A stretch of 64,000 nt of DNA. It comes from Thermobifida cellulosilytica TB100 (lineage in GTDB: Bacteria > Actinomycetota > Actinomycetes > Streptosporangiales > Streptosporangiaceae). Made by a program: the position numbers and the translations under genes. This document shows, in pieces, positions 45,514 to 55,169 of the stretch. The first letter of the stretch is position 1. Every line of letters begins with the position of its first letter. Under the pieces are notes generated by a model that did not search any database, was not told the origin of the DNA, and saw only the letters and a list, made by a program, of their open reading frames with translations. The DNA is taken from the NCBI RefSeq assembly GCF_001517975.1, contig NZ_KQ950180.1, positions 1,118,167 through 1,182,166 on the forward strand, read 5' to 3'.

Positions 45514-46200
45514 ATGGTGGACGAGACCAACGAGGTGCTGAGCAAGGCTCCCCTGTTCGAGGCGCTCGACGAGGACGGCGCGGCGGCGCTGCGCTCCTCC
45601 ATCACCGAGGTCCGACTCGGTCGGGGGCAGACGCTCTTCTCAGAAGGTGACGAGGGCGACCGCCTCTACGTGATGCTCAGCGGGAAGGTCAAGCTCACCC
45701 GCACGTCCGCCGACGGTCGCGAGAACCTGCTGGCCGTGCTCGGCCCGGGTGAGATGCTGGGCGAGCTGTCCCTGTTCGACCCGGGGCCGCGTACCGCCAG
45801 CGCGGTCGCGGTGACCGACGCCGTGCTGGCCGGGCTCGGCCACGACGACCTGCGCCCGTTCATCATGCAGCAGCCCGAGGTCGCCGTCCACCTGCTGAAG
45901 GCCCTGGCCACCCGGCTGCGCCGGACCAACGACGTGGTCGCCGACCTGGTCTTCACCGACGTCCCCGGCCGGGTCGCCAAGGCCCTGCTCGACCTGGCCG
46001 AGCGCTTCGGCAAGGAGAGCGACGACGGCCTGCACGTCCACCACGACCTCACCCAGGAGGAGCTGGCCCAGTTCGTGGGCGCCTCCCGGGAGACCGTCAA
46101 CAAGGCGCTGGCCGAGTTCGCGCTGCGCGGCTGGCTGCGGATCGAGGCCAAGGCCGTGGTCCTGCTCGACATCGAGCGGCTGCGCCGCCGCGCCCGCTGA
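45514..46200 (+). CDS. crp: cAMP receptor protein family regulator Crp
   Basis: Encodes 228 residues. The cyclic nucleotide-binding domain (residues 15-120) contains LFSEGDEGDRLYVMLSGKVKLTR and GEMLGELSLFDPGPRTASA, including the Glu and Arg that contact cAMP. The helix-turn-helix is DLTQEELAQFVGASRETVNKALAEF near residue 178. Mycobacterial and streptomycete Crp proteins at this locus control growth and spore germination genes. AGGAGG is close to the ATG at 45514, so the GTG at 45517 may be the true start. Confidence 0.92.
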   Translation: MVDETNEVLSKAPLFEALDEDGAAALRSSITEVRLGRGQTLFSEGDEGDRLYVMLSGKVKLTRTSADGRENLLAVLGPGEMLGELSLFDPGPRTASAVAVTDAVLAGLGHDDLRPFIMQQPEVAVHLLKALATRLRRTNDVVADLVFTDVPGRVAKALLDLAERFGKESDDGLHVHHDLTQEELAQFVGASRETVNKALAEFALRGWLRIEAKAVVLLDIERLRRRAR

Positions 46201-46300
46201 CGGCCGCCCCGGTTCCGTCCCGTCTCCCCTGTTCCGCCGCCCACAGGTCCTGTCGGCCGCGGAACGGGGGAGCCGCGTGCCGTCCCCGCCGGGAGGGGGG

Positions 46301-47116
46301 TCACTCCGGCAGGATCTCCGGCGGCACGTCGCCGCGCCTGATCAGGTAGCGCAACTGGGCGCGGACCGACGCCTCGGCCGCGAACCGCACCGCCTCGTCG
46401 ACGTCCGCGTACACCCGGTCGACCACTTCGGCCGGGGTTTCGGCCCCGGCCGCCACCGCCTCGCTGATCTGCCCCAGCCGCTCCTCCCGGTGCTGGATGT
46501 AGTAGTTGAGCTTCAGCAGCGGCTCGGTGCAGATGGGCCCGTGCGCCGGGAGCAGCGCGCGGATGTCCGCGTCGGCCACCAGGTCGCGCAGGCGGGTGAG
46601 GGACTTCAGGTAGTCGCCGATGTCGCCGCCGTCCTCGGCGACGATCACCGCCGTGCCCCGGCCCAGCACGGTGTCGCCGGTGATGACGACGTCGTCGGCG
46701 GGAAGGTGGAAGCTCACCGAGTCCGAGGTGTGCCCGGGGGTGTACAGCACCCGCACCTCCAGCCGGTCCGCCTCGATGACCTCCCCGTCGGTGAACCCCT
46801 CCCCGCTGATCCGGTGCGCGGGGTCGATGGCGCGCACCTGCGATCCGGTCAGTTCGGAGAAGTAGCGGGCCCCCGCGGAGTGGTCGTCGTGTCCGTGGGT
46901 GAGCAGGGTCTGCACCACCTGCGACCCCTGCTCCTGCACCATTCGGGCCACCCGTTCCAGGTGCCGTTCGTGGTCGGGTCCGGGATCCACCACCAGTACG
47001 CTGCGGGCCCCGGGCTCCCGCAGCACCCACGTGTTGGTTCCGTCGAGCGTCATCGGGCCGGGATTGGGGCACAGAACGCAACTCGCGCGCAGGGTCCCGG
47101 AACCGTCGATCCTCAT
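46301..47116 (-). CDS. metallo-beta-lactamase fold hydrolase, LACTB2-like
   Basis: Encodes 271 residues. Zinc ligands are in LLTHGHDDHSAG (HxHxDH near residue 74), TPGHTSDS and ITGDTVLG, with a late LLPAHGP. The C-terminal helical part (NYYIQHREERLGQI) matches the LACTB2/RNase-like group and M. tuberculosis Rv3677c. Substrate unknown; RNA or thioester hydrolysis is known in relatives. GAGGTGCG precedes the ATG. It follows the NUDIX gene by 39 bases on the same strand and should be in one operon. Confidence 0.85.
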   Translation of the reverse strand: MRIDGSGTLRASCVLCPNPGPMTLDGTNTWVLREPGARSVLVVDPGPDHERHLERVARMVQEQGSQVVQTLLTHGHDDHSAGARYFSELTGSQVRAIDPAHRISGEGFTDGEVIEADRLEVRVLYTPGHTSDSVSFHLPADDVVITGDTVLGRGTAVIVAEDGGDIGDYLKSLTRLRDLVADADIRALLPAHGPICTEPLLKLNYYIQHREERLGQISEAVAAGAETPAEVVDRVYADVDEAVRFAAEASVRAQLRYLIRRGDVPPEILPE

Positions 47117-47155
47117 CGCACCTCATTTCGCGACATTCCCGACAAGGGGGGCTGG

Positions 47156-48079
47156 TCAGAGCGGATAGTCGACACCATCAGGAACGATCAGTGTGATTCC
47201 CCCTGCGGACTCCCGGAACTCGGGCTGAACGGGAGTGATCTCGCGCTCCGCCTCCAGCACCTCCTCCGGGGCGGCATATCCGACGAGGCTGTTGAGGTTG
47301 GCCACGGTGGGCGGCAGCATCGCCATCTGTCCGGCCCGCCAGCCGCGGACGGCCTCCTCCGGGGCGGTCCAGGCGACGAGGTCGGCCTCTCCCCCGACGT
47401 CGCGGGTCTGCTGCCCCGAGGGCAGCACCGCGACGAAGAAGCGGGTGTCGTAGCGGCGCGGCTCCAGAGCCGGGGTGATCCACCTCGACCACGGGCGCAG
47501 CAGGTCCGCGCGGAGGACGAGGCCGCGCCGGTCCAGGAACTCGGCGAAGGACAGCGAGCGGTCGACCAGCGCCCGGCGGTCCTCCTCCCAGTCGTCGCCG
47601 CGGGTGTCGGCGACGACCTCGGCGGCGGAGGGGCCCGCCAGCAGCACCCCGGACTCCTCGAAGGTCTCGCGCACCGCCGCGCACACCAGGGCGCGCGCCT
47701 GCGCCTCGTCGGCGCCGAGCGCACGGGCCCACTCCCGCGGCGGGGGACCGGTCCAGCGGATGCGGTGGTCGCGGTCGCGCGGGTCCACCGAGCCCCCGGG
47801 GAAGGCGTACACGCCCGGGGCGAAGCGCATCGAGGGGGCCCGCCGCAGCAGGTACACCTGCAACCCGCCGCCCGCACGGCGCACCAGCAGCACCGTCGCG
47901 GCGTCGCGGGGCTGCACCGGGTCGGCCCGCCCGGCCAGGACGTCGCGCATCCAGGGGGTGATCTCCCCGGCTCCCAGATGGCGGATGGCCTCACGCTCGG
48001 GAAGGGTCGCCTCCGCGGGACCCGGGGCGGTGTCCGGGAGGGACTCCTCCTGCCGGCACTCTGGACGCTTCGCTGACAC
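47156..48079 (-). CDS. NUDIX hydrolase, NUDT19-like
   Basis: Encodes 307 residues. VYAFPGGSVDPRD opens the NUDIX region, and the catalytic box is split by an insert before CAAVRETFEESGVLL, as in mammalian NUDT7/19-type acyl-CoA diphosphatases. The C-terminus (TLIVPDGVDYPL) is typical of actinobacterial homologues. Substrate is probably a CoA derivative, by family inference. It begins 44 bases after ridA. Confidence 0.8.
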   Translation of the reverse strand: MSAKRPECRQEESLPDTAPGPAEATLPEREAIRHLGAGEITPWMRDVLAGRADPVQPRDAATVLLVRRAGGGLQVYLLRRAPSMRFAPGVYAFPGGSVDPRDRDHRIRWTGPPPREWARALGADEAQARALVCAAVRETFEESGVLLAGPSAAEVVADTRGDDWEEDRRALVDRSLSFAEFLDRRGLVLRADLLRPWSRWITPALEPRRYDTRFFVAVLPSGQQTRDVGGEADLVAWTAPEEAVRGWRAGQMAMLPPTVANLNSLVGYAAPEEVLEAEREITPVQPEFRESAGGITLIVPDGVDYPL

Positions 48080-48123
48080 GGAGTCTCCTCCCGGAGGGCG
48101 GGCTCGGCGGGCACGGGGCCCCG

Positions 48124-48588
48124 CTAGCCGACCTCGAAGATCGCCTCGACTTCGACCGGCGCGTCCAGCGGCAGCACGGACACGCCCACCGCGCTGCGCG
48201 CGTGCCGACCCGCCTCGCCGAACACCTCGGCAAACAGTTCACTCGCCCCGTTGACGACCTGCGGCTGCCCGGTGAACGAGGGGTCGCTGGCCACGAACCC
48301 CACCACCTTGACCACACGCCTGACCCGGGACAGCTCGCCCACCTCGGCGCGGACCGCGGCGATGGCGTTCAGCGCGCACACCGCGGCCAGCTCCTTGGCC
48401 CGCTCCGGGGTGACGTCGGCGCCCACCTTGCCGGTCTCGGCGAGACTGCCGTCGACCATGGGGAGCTGCCCGGAGACGTACACGTGGTCGCCGCTGCGCA
48501 CGGTCGGCAGGTAGGCGGCCACCGGCGGGACGACCTCGGGCAGGGTGTGTCCCAGGGCGGCCAGCCGCTCCTCGGGCGTCGCCGTCAT
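48124..48588 (-). CDS. RidA family protein
   Basis: Encodes 154 residues of the YjgF/YER057c/UK114 fold. VYVSGQLPMVDG and the C-terminal motif ARSAVGVSVLPLDAPVEVEAIFEV carry the conserved region, but the catalytic Arg of true RidA (in the RxxV segment) is not obvious. Relatives remove reactive enamine/imine intermediates. The ATG overlaps the TGA of the DUF4177 gene. Confidence 0.85.
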   Translation of the reverse strand: MTATPEERLAALGHTLPEVVPPVAAYLPTVRSGDHVYVSGQLPMVDGSLAETGKVGADVTPERAKELAAVCALNAIAAVRAEVGELSRVRRVVKVVGFVASDPSFTGQPQVVNGASELFAEVFGEAGRHARSAVGVSVLPLDAPVEVEAIFEVG

Positions 48589-48758
48589 TGCTTCTCGCGC
48601 TTCAGGTAGGCGACCAACTGCTGGTTGCGCGGGTCGTCGCCGATGGCGGGTCCGGGGATCACCGTGACGAGCTCCCAGCCGTCCTCACCCCAGTTGTCCA
48701 GGATCTGCTTGGTCGCGTGCGACAACAGCGGCACGGTTGCGTACTCCCACTTCGTCAT
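48585..48758 (-). CDS. DUF4177 small protein
   Basis: Encodes 57 residues (MTKWEYATVPLLSHATKQIL at the start, then DNWGEDGWELVTVIPGP). The W-E-Y opening and GWELV motif define DUF4177, function unknown. The same tiny gene lies beside ridA in M. tuberculosis (Rv3678A). Its stop overlaps the ridA start, so the pair is translationally coupled. TATAGG 13 bases before the ATG may be its -10 box, making a very short leader. Confidence 0.8.
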   Translation of the reverse strand: MTKWEYATVPLLSHATKQILDNWGEDGWELVTVIPGPAIGDDPRNQQLVAYLKREKQ

Positions 48759-48885
48759 GGCGCCACCCTATAGCGCCCGCCCCGCAGAGGTCCCGGGGAG
48801 GCGTGCCCGCCGCCCGGCAGGCACCGTCGTCCGCCCAGGTCGGCAGCTCCGTCGCGGATTCCGCGCGCTGCATAGACTCCGTGGG

Positions 48886-49878
48886 GTGAGCTCACGCGAT
48901 CGCGATTGGGACGGGGCCCGCCTCCACGTCGTCACGGGCAAGGGGGGAACCGGCAAGACGACCGTCGCCGCCGCGCTGGCCCTGGCCCTGGCCGCGGAGG
49001 GCGGCAGAGTGCTGCTCGTGGAGGTCGAGGGGCGGCAGGGCATCGCCCCCCTCTTCGGCGTCCCGCCGCTGTCCTACGAGGAGCGCAGGGTCGCCGCCGC
49101 GGGCCGCGGCGAGGTGCGCGCGCTGTCCGTGGACGCCGAGGAGGCGCTGGTGGAGTACCTGGACCTGTTCCACGGGCTGCGCCGGGCCGCGGGCGCGCTC
49201 CGCCGGTTCGGCGCGGTGGACTTCGTCACGGCGATCGCGCCGGGCGCGCGCGACGTGCTGCTGACCGGCAAGGTCAGCGAGGCAGTGCGGCGCCGCAGCC
49301 GCCCCGGCGGCCCCCACGTCTACGACGCCGTGGTGCTGGACGCCCCGCCGACGGGACGCATCGCACGGTTCCTCGACGTCACCGCCGCGGTCTCAGGGCT
49401 GGCCCGGGTGGGGACGGTGCGCGACCACGCCGACCAGGTCCGGGAGGTGGTCCACTCCGCCGAGACGGTGGTGCACTTCGTGACCCTGCTGGAGGAGATG
49501 CCGGTCCAGGAGTGCCTGGACGGGATCGCGGAGCTGCGCGCCCTGGGGCTGAACGTGGGGGGCGTCCTGGTGAACAAGGTCCGTCCCGCGCTGCTGGAGG
49601 ACTCCGTGCTGACCGCGGCGGCGGGCGGGGTGGTCGACGTCGACGCGCTCGCGCGCGGCCTGCAAGCGGCCGGCCTGCCCGAGCCCGACGGGCTGGCCCG
49701 GCGGCTCTCCGGGGAGGTGGTGGAGCACGCCCGGCACGTGCGGATGGAGCGCGAGGCGCGGGAGCGGCTGGCCGCGGCCGCCCGGCCCTGCTACGACGTC
49801 GCCCTCCTGGAAGAAGGCGTGGACCTGGCGGGACTGCACCGACTGGCCGAATCGCTGCGCGCCCAGGGGGCGGTGTGA
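48886..49878 (+). CDS. ArsA/Get3-like anion-transport ATPase (first of pair)
   Basis: Encodes 330 residues. Walker A is [20 protein letters not shown] (residues 16-35), a deviant P-loop shared with ArsA/Get3 and MinD proteins. Switch II is [18 protein letters not shown]. No arsenite-binding cysteines are present, so arsenic transport is unlikely. The equivalent M. tuberculosis pair Rv3679-Rv3680 has been linked to glycerol and nitric oxide-related stress. TAGACT at 48873-48878 stands about one turn before the GTG, suggesting a leaderless message. Confidence 0.85.
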   Translation: MSSRDRDWDGARLHVVTGKGGTGKTTVAAALALALAAEGGRVLLVEVEGRQGIAPLFGVPPLSYEERRVAAAGRGEVRALSVDAEEALVEYLDLFHGLRRAAGALRRFGAVDFVTAIAPGARDVLLTGKVSEAVRRRSRPGGPHVYDAVVLDAPPTGRIARFLDVTAAVSGLARVGTVRDHADQVREVVHSAETVVHFVTLLEEMPVQECLDGIAELRALGLNVGGVLVNKVRPALLEDSVLTAAAGGVVDVDALARGLQAAGLPEPDGLARRLSGEVVEHARHVRMEREARERLAAAARPCYDVALLEEGVDLAGLHRLAESLRAQGAV

Positions 49879-51011
49879 GCCCCGGGGGCGCTCCCGTCCT
49901 GGACGTGGACGCGCTGCTCGACGACCCCGCCACCCGGATCGTCGTGTGCTGCGGTTCCGGCGGCGTCGGCAAGACCACGACGGCCGCGGCGCTGGCGCTG
50001 CGCGCCGCCGAGCGCGGTCGGCACGCCGTGGTGATCACGGTCGATCCGGCGCGCCGCCTCGCCCAGTCGCTGGGACTGACCGAGCTGGACAACACCCCGC
50101 GGCGGGTCCCGGGCACCGAGGGCGACGGGTCGCTGCACGCCATGATGCTCGACATGAAGCGCACCTTCGACGAGACCGTGGCGGCCAACGCCGACGCCGA
50201 GAAGGCGGCGCAGATCTTCGACAACCCCTTCTACCAGGCCCTGTCCTCCAGCTTCGCGGGAACCCAGGAGTACATGGCGATGGAGAAGCTGGGGCAGTTG
50301 CGGCGCTCCGACGAGTGGGACCTGATCGTCGTGGACACTCCGCCGAGCCGTTCCGCGCTGGACTTCCTGGACGCGCCGAAGCGGCTCGGCAGGTTCCTGG
50401 ACGGGCGGTTGCTCCGGTTCCTGGGCAGCCCGGCCCGCAGCGGTCCGCTCCGCCTGATCGGTGCGGGACTCGGCCTGGTGACCGGGGTGGTCGCCAGGGT
50501 CCTGGGGGCGCAACTGCTGCGGGACGTGCAGTCCTTCGTGGGCGCCTTCGACTCGGTGTTCGGGGGGTTCCAGGAGCGGGCGGAGCAGACCTACCGGCTC
50601 CTGCAAGCGGAGGGCACCGCGTTCGTCGTGGTGGCCGCGCCGGAGCAGGACGCGTTGCGGGAGGCGTCCTACTTCGTGGACCGGCTCTCCGCGGAGCGGA
50701 TGCCGCTGGCCGGGCTGGTGCTCAACCGCACCCAGCACGTTCTCGCCCCCGACCTGTCGGCCGCGCGGGCCTCCGCCGCGGCGGAGGCCCTGGAGACCGC
50801 TGGAGAGCACCCGCTGGCCGCCGCGGTCCTGCGGCTGCACACCGGACGGGTGCGGCGGCGGGACCGGGAACGGCGGCTGCGGGACCGGTTCGCAGCGGAG
50901 CACCCCGAAGTCGGGATGGTGGAGGTCCCGGCCCGCCCGGAGGACGTCCACGACCTGGACGCGCTCCGGGAGATCGGCCGGGCGCTCGGCGGTTCCGACA
51001 GTGCGGGGTGA
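49875..51011 (+). CDS. ArsA/Get3-like anion-transport ATPase (second of pair)
   Basis: Encodes 378 residues, GTG overlapping the previous stop. Walker A is [18 protein letters not shown] near residue 26, followed by [17 protein letters not shown] and the switch II region [20 protein letters not shown] central helical insert ([19 protein letters not shown]) is the kind of region that forms the groove in Get3. The two proteins probably work as a heteromer, as proposed for the mycobacterial pair. Confidence 0.87.
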   Translation: MSPGGAPVLDVDALLDDPATRIVVCCGSGGVGKTTTAAALALRAAERGRHAVVITVDPARRLAQSLGLTELDNTPRRVPGTEGDGSLHAMMLDMKRTFDETVAANADAEKAAQIFDNPFYQALSSSFAGTQEYMAMEKLGQLRRSDEWDLIVVDTPPSRSALDFLDAPKRLGRFLDGRLLRFLGSPARSGPLRLIGAGLGLVTGVVARVLGAQLLRDVQSFVGAFDSVFGGFQERAEQTYRLLQAEGTAFVVVAAPEQDALREASYFVDRLSAERMPLAGLVLNRTQHVLAPDLSAARASAAAEALETAGEHPLAAAVLRLHTGRVRRRDRERRLRDRFAAEHPEVGMVEVPARPEDVHDLDALREIGRALGGSDSAG

Positions 51012-51102
51012 GGGGGTGCACCGCATGGTTCAGGGAGGGCGGCCGTCTCCGGTGGCCGCCGGACGCCGCGTCCCGTCCGCACACCACCGGAGAGGGGGTC
51101 AG

Positions 51103-51139
51103 GCCCGCCCGGGTCTCCTCCCGGTCAGCCCGGGCGGGC
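51103..51139 (+). terminator. 11-bp hairpin after the ArsA-like pair
   Basis: GCCCGCCCGGG pairs exactly with CCCGGGCGGGC over a 15-base loop, 91 bases past the stop. The interval 51012-51286 otherwise holds nothing I recognise. Confidence 0.55.
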
Positions 51140-51286
51140 TCCCCCACGGGGCCTTGCGGCCCCTCTCGACCGGACGGCTCGTCCGCGATCTCCTGCGGTG
51201 GCGCCCAGGGAATCGCCCTCCAGGATCCCCGGGGCGGTCGCCGGAGCCGCGGGTCGGCCACGGGCTTCCTCCCTGCCCGTGGCCGG

Positions 51287-51595
51287 TCAACCGGTGACGA
51301 GCTCGTCCTTGGTGGTCCCGACGCTCTGGTAGTGCTGACGCGCGTCCTCCAGCAGCGCGCGCCACGAGGTCACCTCGGGACGGCGTCGCAGCAGTGCCCT
51401 CCGCTCGCGTTCGGTCATCCCTCCCCAGACCCCGAACTCGATCCGGTTGTCCAGCGCGTCGGCCAGGCACTCGGTGCGGACGGGGCATCCCCGGCAGATC
51501 AGCTTGGCCCGGTTCTGTGCGGCTCCCTGGACGAACAGCGAATCGGGGTCGATCTCTCGACAGGCGGCTCGCGCAGCCCAGTCAGTACTCCACAT
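51287..51595 (-). CDS. wblA: WhiB-family iron-sulfur regulator WblA/WhiB4
   Basis: Encodes 102 residues. Four cysteines (Cys12, Cys34, Cys37, Cys43) bind a [4Fe-4S] cluster, followed by the turn motif GVWGG and the basic ERERRALLRRRPEV. The sequences DPDSLFVQGAAQNRAK and ECLADALDNRIEFGVWGGMTERE match Streptomyces WblA and mycobacterial WhiB4, which respond to oxidative stress and, in streptomycetes, control sporulation and secondary metabolism. The ATG at 51595 has GGGAG upstream. It is divergent from the PBP gene, as in mycobacteria. Confidence 0.9.
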   Translation of the reverse strand: MWSTDWAARAACREIDPDSLFVQGAAQNRAKLICRGCPVRTECLADALDNRIEFGVWGGMTERERRALLRRRPEVTSWRALLEDARQHYQSVGTTKDELVTG

Positions 51596-52036
51596 GTGCC
51601 CCACTCCCAAGATCATCATGTGTGGTGTTCTGTGTGTTCCTGCCGACGGGCGCGGACGTCGGCAGCGCGGGAGGGCAGGGACGGTGTCTGCGGGCACACC
51701 GATTCGGCTCAGGGGGTGACGGGGTGCGGGCCCGTAGGTGCTGTACCGTCTCTTGCATCTCCGCTGGTAAAGAAATTACGGTCTGCCCCTCGGAGTCAAC
51801 AGTCCCCATTGGGCCCATTTCTGGTATAGCCCAGGTGGACCATTAAAGGCTCGAAAACTAGTCACCTGATGACTACACAGAGTAATAAAGCGCTAGTGGG
51901 CCGCTCCCTCCTGCAAGTCCCTGATAATGGAAAGATGGGACATGGGGCTCGCAGTTCGCACATGGCCGAAACGGTCGGCACACGAAGCCCACGGCGGTTC
52001 GCCACCGTTTCTCGCTTCCGCACGTAATCTGGACGG
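51596..52036. promoter_or_regulatory. divergent promoter region of wblA and the PBP gene
   Basis: A 441-base non-coding interval with an AT-rich middle (51800-51900). TAATCT at 52025-52030, seven bases before the PBP start codon, fits the -10 box of a leaderless message. No further gene is supported. Confidence 0.45.
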
Positions 52037-54478
52037 GTGGGTCAAGGGACATTGCTGCAGAAACTCGGTCAGTTGTTCGGGGTCGCGGTCGCGGCCGGGG
52101 TGCTGGTGGCCGCACTCGTCGCCCCCATTCTCGGTGGCATCGGCATCACCGCTCGCAACGTGGCGACCGGCTTCCTCAACATGCCCAGCGAACTGGAGAC
52201 CCCTCCACCGCCGCAGCGCTCGATCATCTACGACGTCGAGGGCGGCGTGATCGCCGAGGTCTACGACCAGAACCGCGAACTCGTCACGCTCGACCAGATC
52301 GCCCCGATCATGCAGGAGGCGATCATCTCCATCGAGGACAGCCGGTTCTACGAGCACGGCGGCCTCGACATCATGGGCACCTTCCGCGCCGCCCTGCGCA
52401 CCATCGCCGGACGCACCCAGGGCGGCTCCTCCATCACCCAGCAGTACGTCAAGAACGTCCTGATCGAGAGCGCCACGTCCCAGGCCGAGCAGGAGGAGGC
52501 CCGCGAGACCACCCTGGGCCGCAAGGTCCGCGAGCTGCGCTACGCCATCGCGCTCGAGCAGCGGATGAGCAAGGACGAGATCCTCGAGGGCTACCTGAAC
52601 ATCGCCTACTTCGGCGACGGCGCCTACGGCGCGGAGTCCGCCGCGCAGCACTTCTTCAGCGTCAGCGCCAGCGAGCTGACGCTCAGCCAGGCCGCCACCC
52701 TCGCGGGCCTGGTCCGCTACCCCGAGCTGTACAACCCCCGCCTCAACCCCGACCAGGCCCAGGAACGGCGCGACGTGGTGCTCGACCGGATGGTGGACAC
52801 CGGGGCGATCACCCGGGAGGAGGCCGAGGCGGCCAAGGCCGAGGACCTGGAACTCGACATCACCACCCCCAGCAACGGGTGCATGCCCAGCAAGCAGCCG
52901 TTCTTCTGCGACTACGTGATCCAGGAGATCGAGAAGAACGAGCAGTTCGGGGAGACCGAGACCGAACGCGCCCGCTGGCTGCGCACCGCGGGCCTGGAGA
53001 TCTACACCACGCTCGACCCCGACATGCAGAAGGCCGCCCAGAAGGCCGTGGACAAGTGGGTGCCGCGGGAGAACAAGTCCCGCAAGGTGGCCGCCCAGGT
53101 CTACCTCGAACCGGGCACCGGCGCGATCCGGATCATGGCGCAGAGCCGCAACTACGGCCCGGACGAGAGCAAGATCGGCGAGACCTCCATCAACTTCACG
53201 GCCAACGCCGACCGCGGCGGCAGCACCGGCTTCCAGGCCGGGTCGACGTTCAAGGCCATCACCCTGGCCGCGGCCCTGGACGAGGGCCTCCCCTACAGCA
53301 CGGCCTTCTCCTCCGGCAGCACGATCACCGTCACCGGCCAGAAGTCCTGCGACGGCAGCCCTCTCGCCCCGTGGACCGTGAGCAACTCCAGCGAGAGCGG
53401 CGGCTCGGCCACGCACAACATGGTGTCGGGCACCAAGGGCTCGGTGAACACCTACTTCGCGCAGTTGCAGAAGCGCGTCGGCCTGTGCGACGTGATCCGG
53501 ATGGCCGAGAACCTCGGCCTCACCCGCGCCGACGGCCAGAGCTACGACAACCCCCGGACCCAGGGGAACAACTCCTTCACCCTGGGCAGCGAGGAGGTCT
53601 CGCCGCTGAACGTGGCCGGGGCCTACGCCACCTTCGCCTCGCGCGGCATCTACTGCAAGCCGATGGCGATCACCAAGATCGTCGACCGGCAGGCCGGTGA
53701 GACCATCGAGCTGGAGCCGGAGTGCGAGCGCCGCCTCGACCAGGACGTCGCCGACGGCGTGAACTTCCTGCTCCAGCAGACCTTCCGGGGCGGCACCGCG
53801 ACCGGCCTGGACATCGGCCGTCCGGTGGCGGGCAAGACCGGCACCACCGACAACTCGGCCAGCGCCTGGTTCGCGGGCTACACCCCGAACCTGGCGGGCG
53901 CGGTGTTCGTCGGCGACCCGCGCGGCCCGAACCAGTACCCGCTGCGCAACATCACCCTGGGCGGGCGCTACTACTCGGTCGTCTACGGCGCGACCATCCC
54001 CGGCCCGATCTGGCGCGACACCATGCGCGAGGCGGTGAAGAAGCTGGAGGTGGAGAGCTTCGCGGGCTCCCCCGCGCGGTTCGGGCCCACCAGCGAGCCG
54101 GCCCCGCCGCGCCGGGACGACGATGACGACGCCGACGCCGACCCCGCCGCCAACCGGGGCGGCGTGCCGAACGTGATCGGCATGTCCCAGGCGGAGGCGG
54201 TGTCCGCGATCGAGTCCGCCGGCTACCGGGCGAACGTGTCCGACCTGCGCCTGCCCTCCAGCCAGCCGGAGGGCACGGTGGCCGTGGTGGAGCCCGGGGT
54301 GGGCTCCCGGCTGTCCGAGGGGTCGGTCGTCAACGTCTTCCTGAGCCGGGGCGGCGGCGGAGGAGGCTTCGGCGGCGACGGAGGCGGAGGCTTCGGAGGC
54401 GGCGACGGCGGAGGCGGCGGCCTCCCCGGCGGCAACTGGAACTTCCCCAGCTTCGACAACGAGTGGGGCATGTTCTAG
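52037..54478 (+). CDS. class A penicillin-binding protein with PASTA domain (PonA2-like)
   Basis: Encodes 813 residues. After one signal-anchor helix (residues 10-35) the glycosyltransferase domain carries ISIEDSRFYEHGG with the catalytic Glu near residue 98. The transpeptidase domain has SxxK as STFK near residue 402, SVN near 468 and KTGTT near 598. A single PASTA domain (residues 707-775, VPNVIGMSQAEA) may sense peptidoglycan or muropeptides. The last 40 residues are mostly glycine with a terminal NWNFPSFDNEWGMF. It builds and cross-links peptidoglycan. The GTG start appears leaderless. Confidence 0.93.
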   Translation: MGQGTLLQKLGQLFGVAVAAGVLVAALVAPILGGIGITARNVATGFLNMPSELETPPPPQRSIIYDVEGGVIAEVYDQNRELVTLDQIAPIMQEAIISIEDSRFYEHGGLDIMGTFRAALRTIAGRTQGGSSITQQYVKNVLIESATSQAEQEEARETTLGRKVRELRYAIALEQRMSKDEILEGYLNIAYFGDGAYGAESAAQHFFSVSASELTLSQAATLAGLVRYPELYNPRLNPDQAQERRDVVLDRMVDTGAITREEAEAAKAEDLELDITTPSNGCMPSKQPFFCDYVIQEIEKNEQFGETETERARWLRTAGLEIYTTLDPDMQKAAQKAVDKWVPRENKSRKVAAQVYLEPGTGAIRIMAQSRNYGPDESKIGETSINFTANADRGGSTGFQAGSTFKAITLAAALDEGLPYSTAFSSGSTITVTGQKSCDGSPLAPWTVSNSSESGGSATHNMVSGTKGSVNTYFAQLQKRVGLCDVIRMAENLGLTRADGQSYDNPRTQGNNSFTLGSEEVSPLNVAGAYATFASRGIYCKPMAITKIVDRQAGETIELEPECERRLDQDVADGVNFLLQQTFRGGTATGLDIGRPVAGKTGTTDNSASAWFAGYTPNLAGAVFVGDPRGPNQYPLRNITLGGRYYSVVYGATIPGPIWRDTMREAVKKLEVESFAGSPARFGPTSEPAPPRRDDDDDADADPAANRGGVPNVIGMSQAEAVSAIESAGYRANVSDLRLPSSQPEGTVAVVEPGVGSRLSEGSVVNVFLSRGGGGGGFGGDGGGGFGGGDGGGGGLPGGNWNFPSFDNEWGMF

Positions 54479-54492
54479 CTCCGGACCGACGT

Positions 54493-54526
54493 CGGGGCCC
54501 TCCGGGACGCGTCCCGGAGGGCCCCG
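54493..54526. terminator. 16-bp perfect hairpin between the PBP and yqeY-like genes
   Basis: CGGGGCCCTCCGGGAC pairs perfectly with GTCCCGGAGGGCCCCG around a two-base loop, 15 bases after the PBP stop and 17 bases beyond the convergent gene's stop. It should act in both directions. Confidence 0.8.
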
Positions 54527-54542
54527 CGCCGTCTGCGCCCGA

Positions 54543-54995
54543 TCAGGACAGTTGGCTGCGCACCGCGTCGGCCACCCGGCGGCCGTCGGCCCGTCCAGCG
54601 GTCTTGGGGGTGAGGATCTTCATGACCTTGCCCATGCCCTTGACGTCGCTCACCCCGGCCTCCGCGATCGCCTCCCGCACCAGCGCCGCCAGCTCCTCGT
54701 CGCTCAACTGGGCGGGCAGGTAGGAGGCCAGCACCTCCCCCTCGGCGCGCTCGTCGGCGGCCTTGTCGGGACGTCCGCCCTGTTCGAACGCCTCGGCGGC
54801 CTCGCGGCGCTTCTTCGCTTCCCGGGTGATCACCTTGATGATGTCGTCGTCGCTGAGCTCACGAGCGGTCTCGCCCGCCACCTCCTCGTTGGAGATCGCG
54901 GTGAGCACCATGCGCAGGGTCCGGGTCCGCACCTGGTCCCGCGCCTTCATGGCGCTGGTGAGATCGGCTTTCAGGCGGGTCTTGAGTTCGGCCAT
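54543..54995 (-). CDS. GatB/YqeY domain protein
   Basis: Encodes 150 residues. The domain covers the whole protein: LKADLTSAMKARDQVRTRTLRMVLTAI, then AKKRREAAEAFEQGGRPDKA and LPAQLSDEELAALV, ending with GKVMKILTPKTAGRADGRRV. This is the tail domain of GatB amidotransferase found as a free protein; it may bind tRNA. TATGAT lies seven bases before the ATG at 54995, so the gene is probably leaderless from this start. Confidence 0.87.
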   Translation of the reverse strand: MAELKTRLKADLTSAMKARDQVRTRTLRMVLTAISNEEVAGETARELSDDDIIKVITREAKKRREAAEAFEQGGRPDKAADERAEGEVLASYLPAQLSDEELAALVREAIAEAGVSDVKGMGKVMKILTPKTAGRADGRRVADAVRSQLS

Positions 54996-55143
54996 GGAAG
55001 GGATCATAGGGTTCGCCCCCTCCCGGCCCCGAAGGGTTTTCCCCGGTGTCGGCCTCCCGGAGGGCCGCCGCGGCGCGCCCCCTCCGCCCCGCCCCGTGTT
55101 CTTTCGCCCGACCGGAACTCTTTCGTCCGACCGGACCCATACG

Positions 55144-55160
55144 GTGTCAGAATCTGACAC
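55144..55160. promoter_or_regulatory. perfect palindrome in the metallophosphoesterase promoter
   Basis: GTGTCAGAATCTGACAC is an exact 8-base inverted repeat around a central base, ending nine bases before the ATG at 55170. CAGAAT inside it could be a -10 box, so a bound protein would block transcription. I do not recognise the regulator. Confidence 0.55.
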
Positions 55161-55169
55161 CATCGTCCC

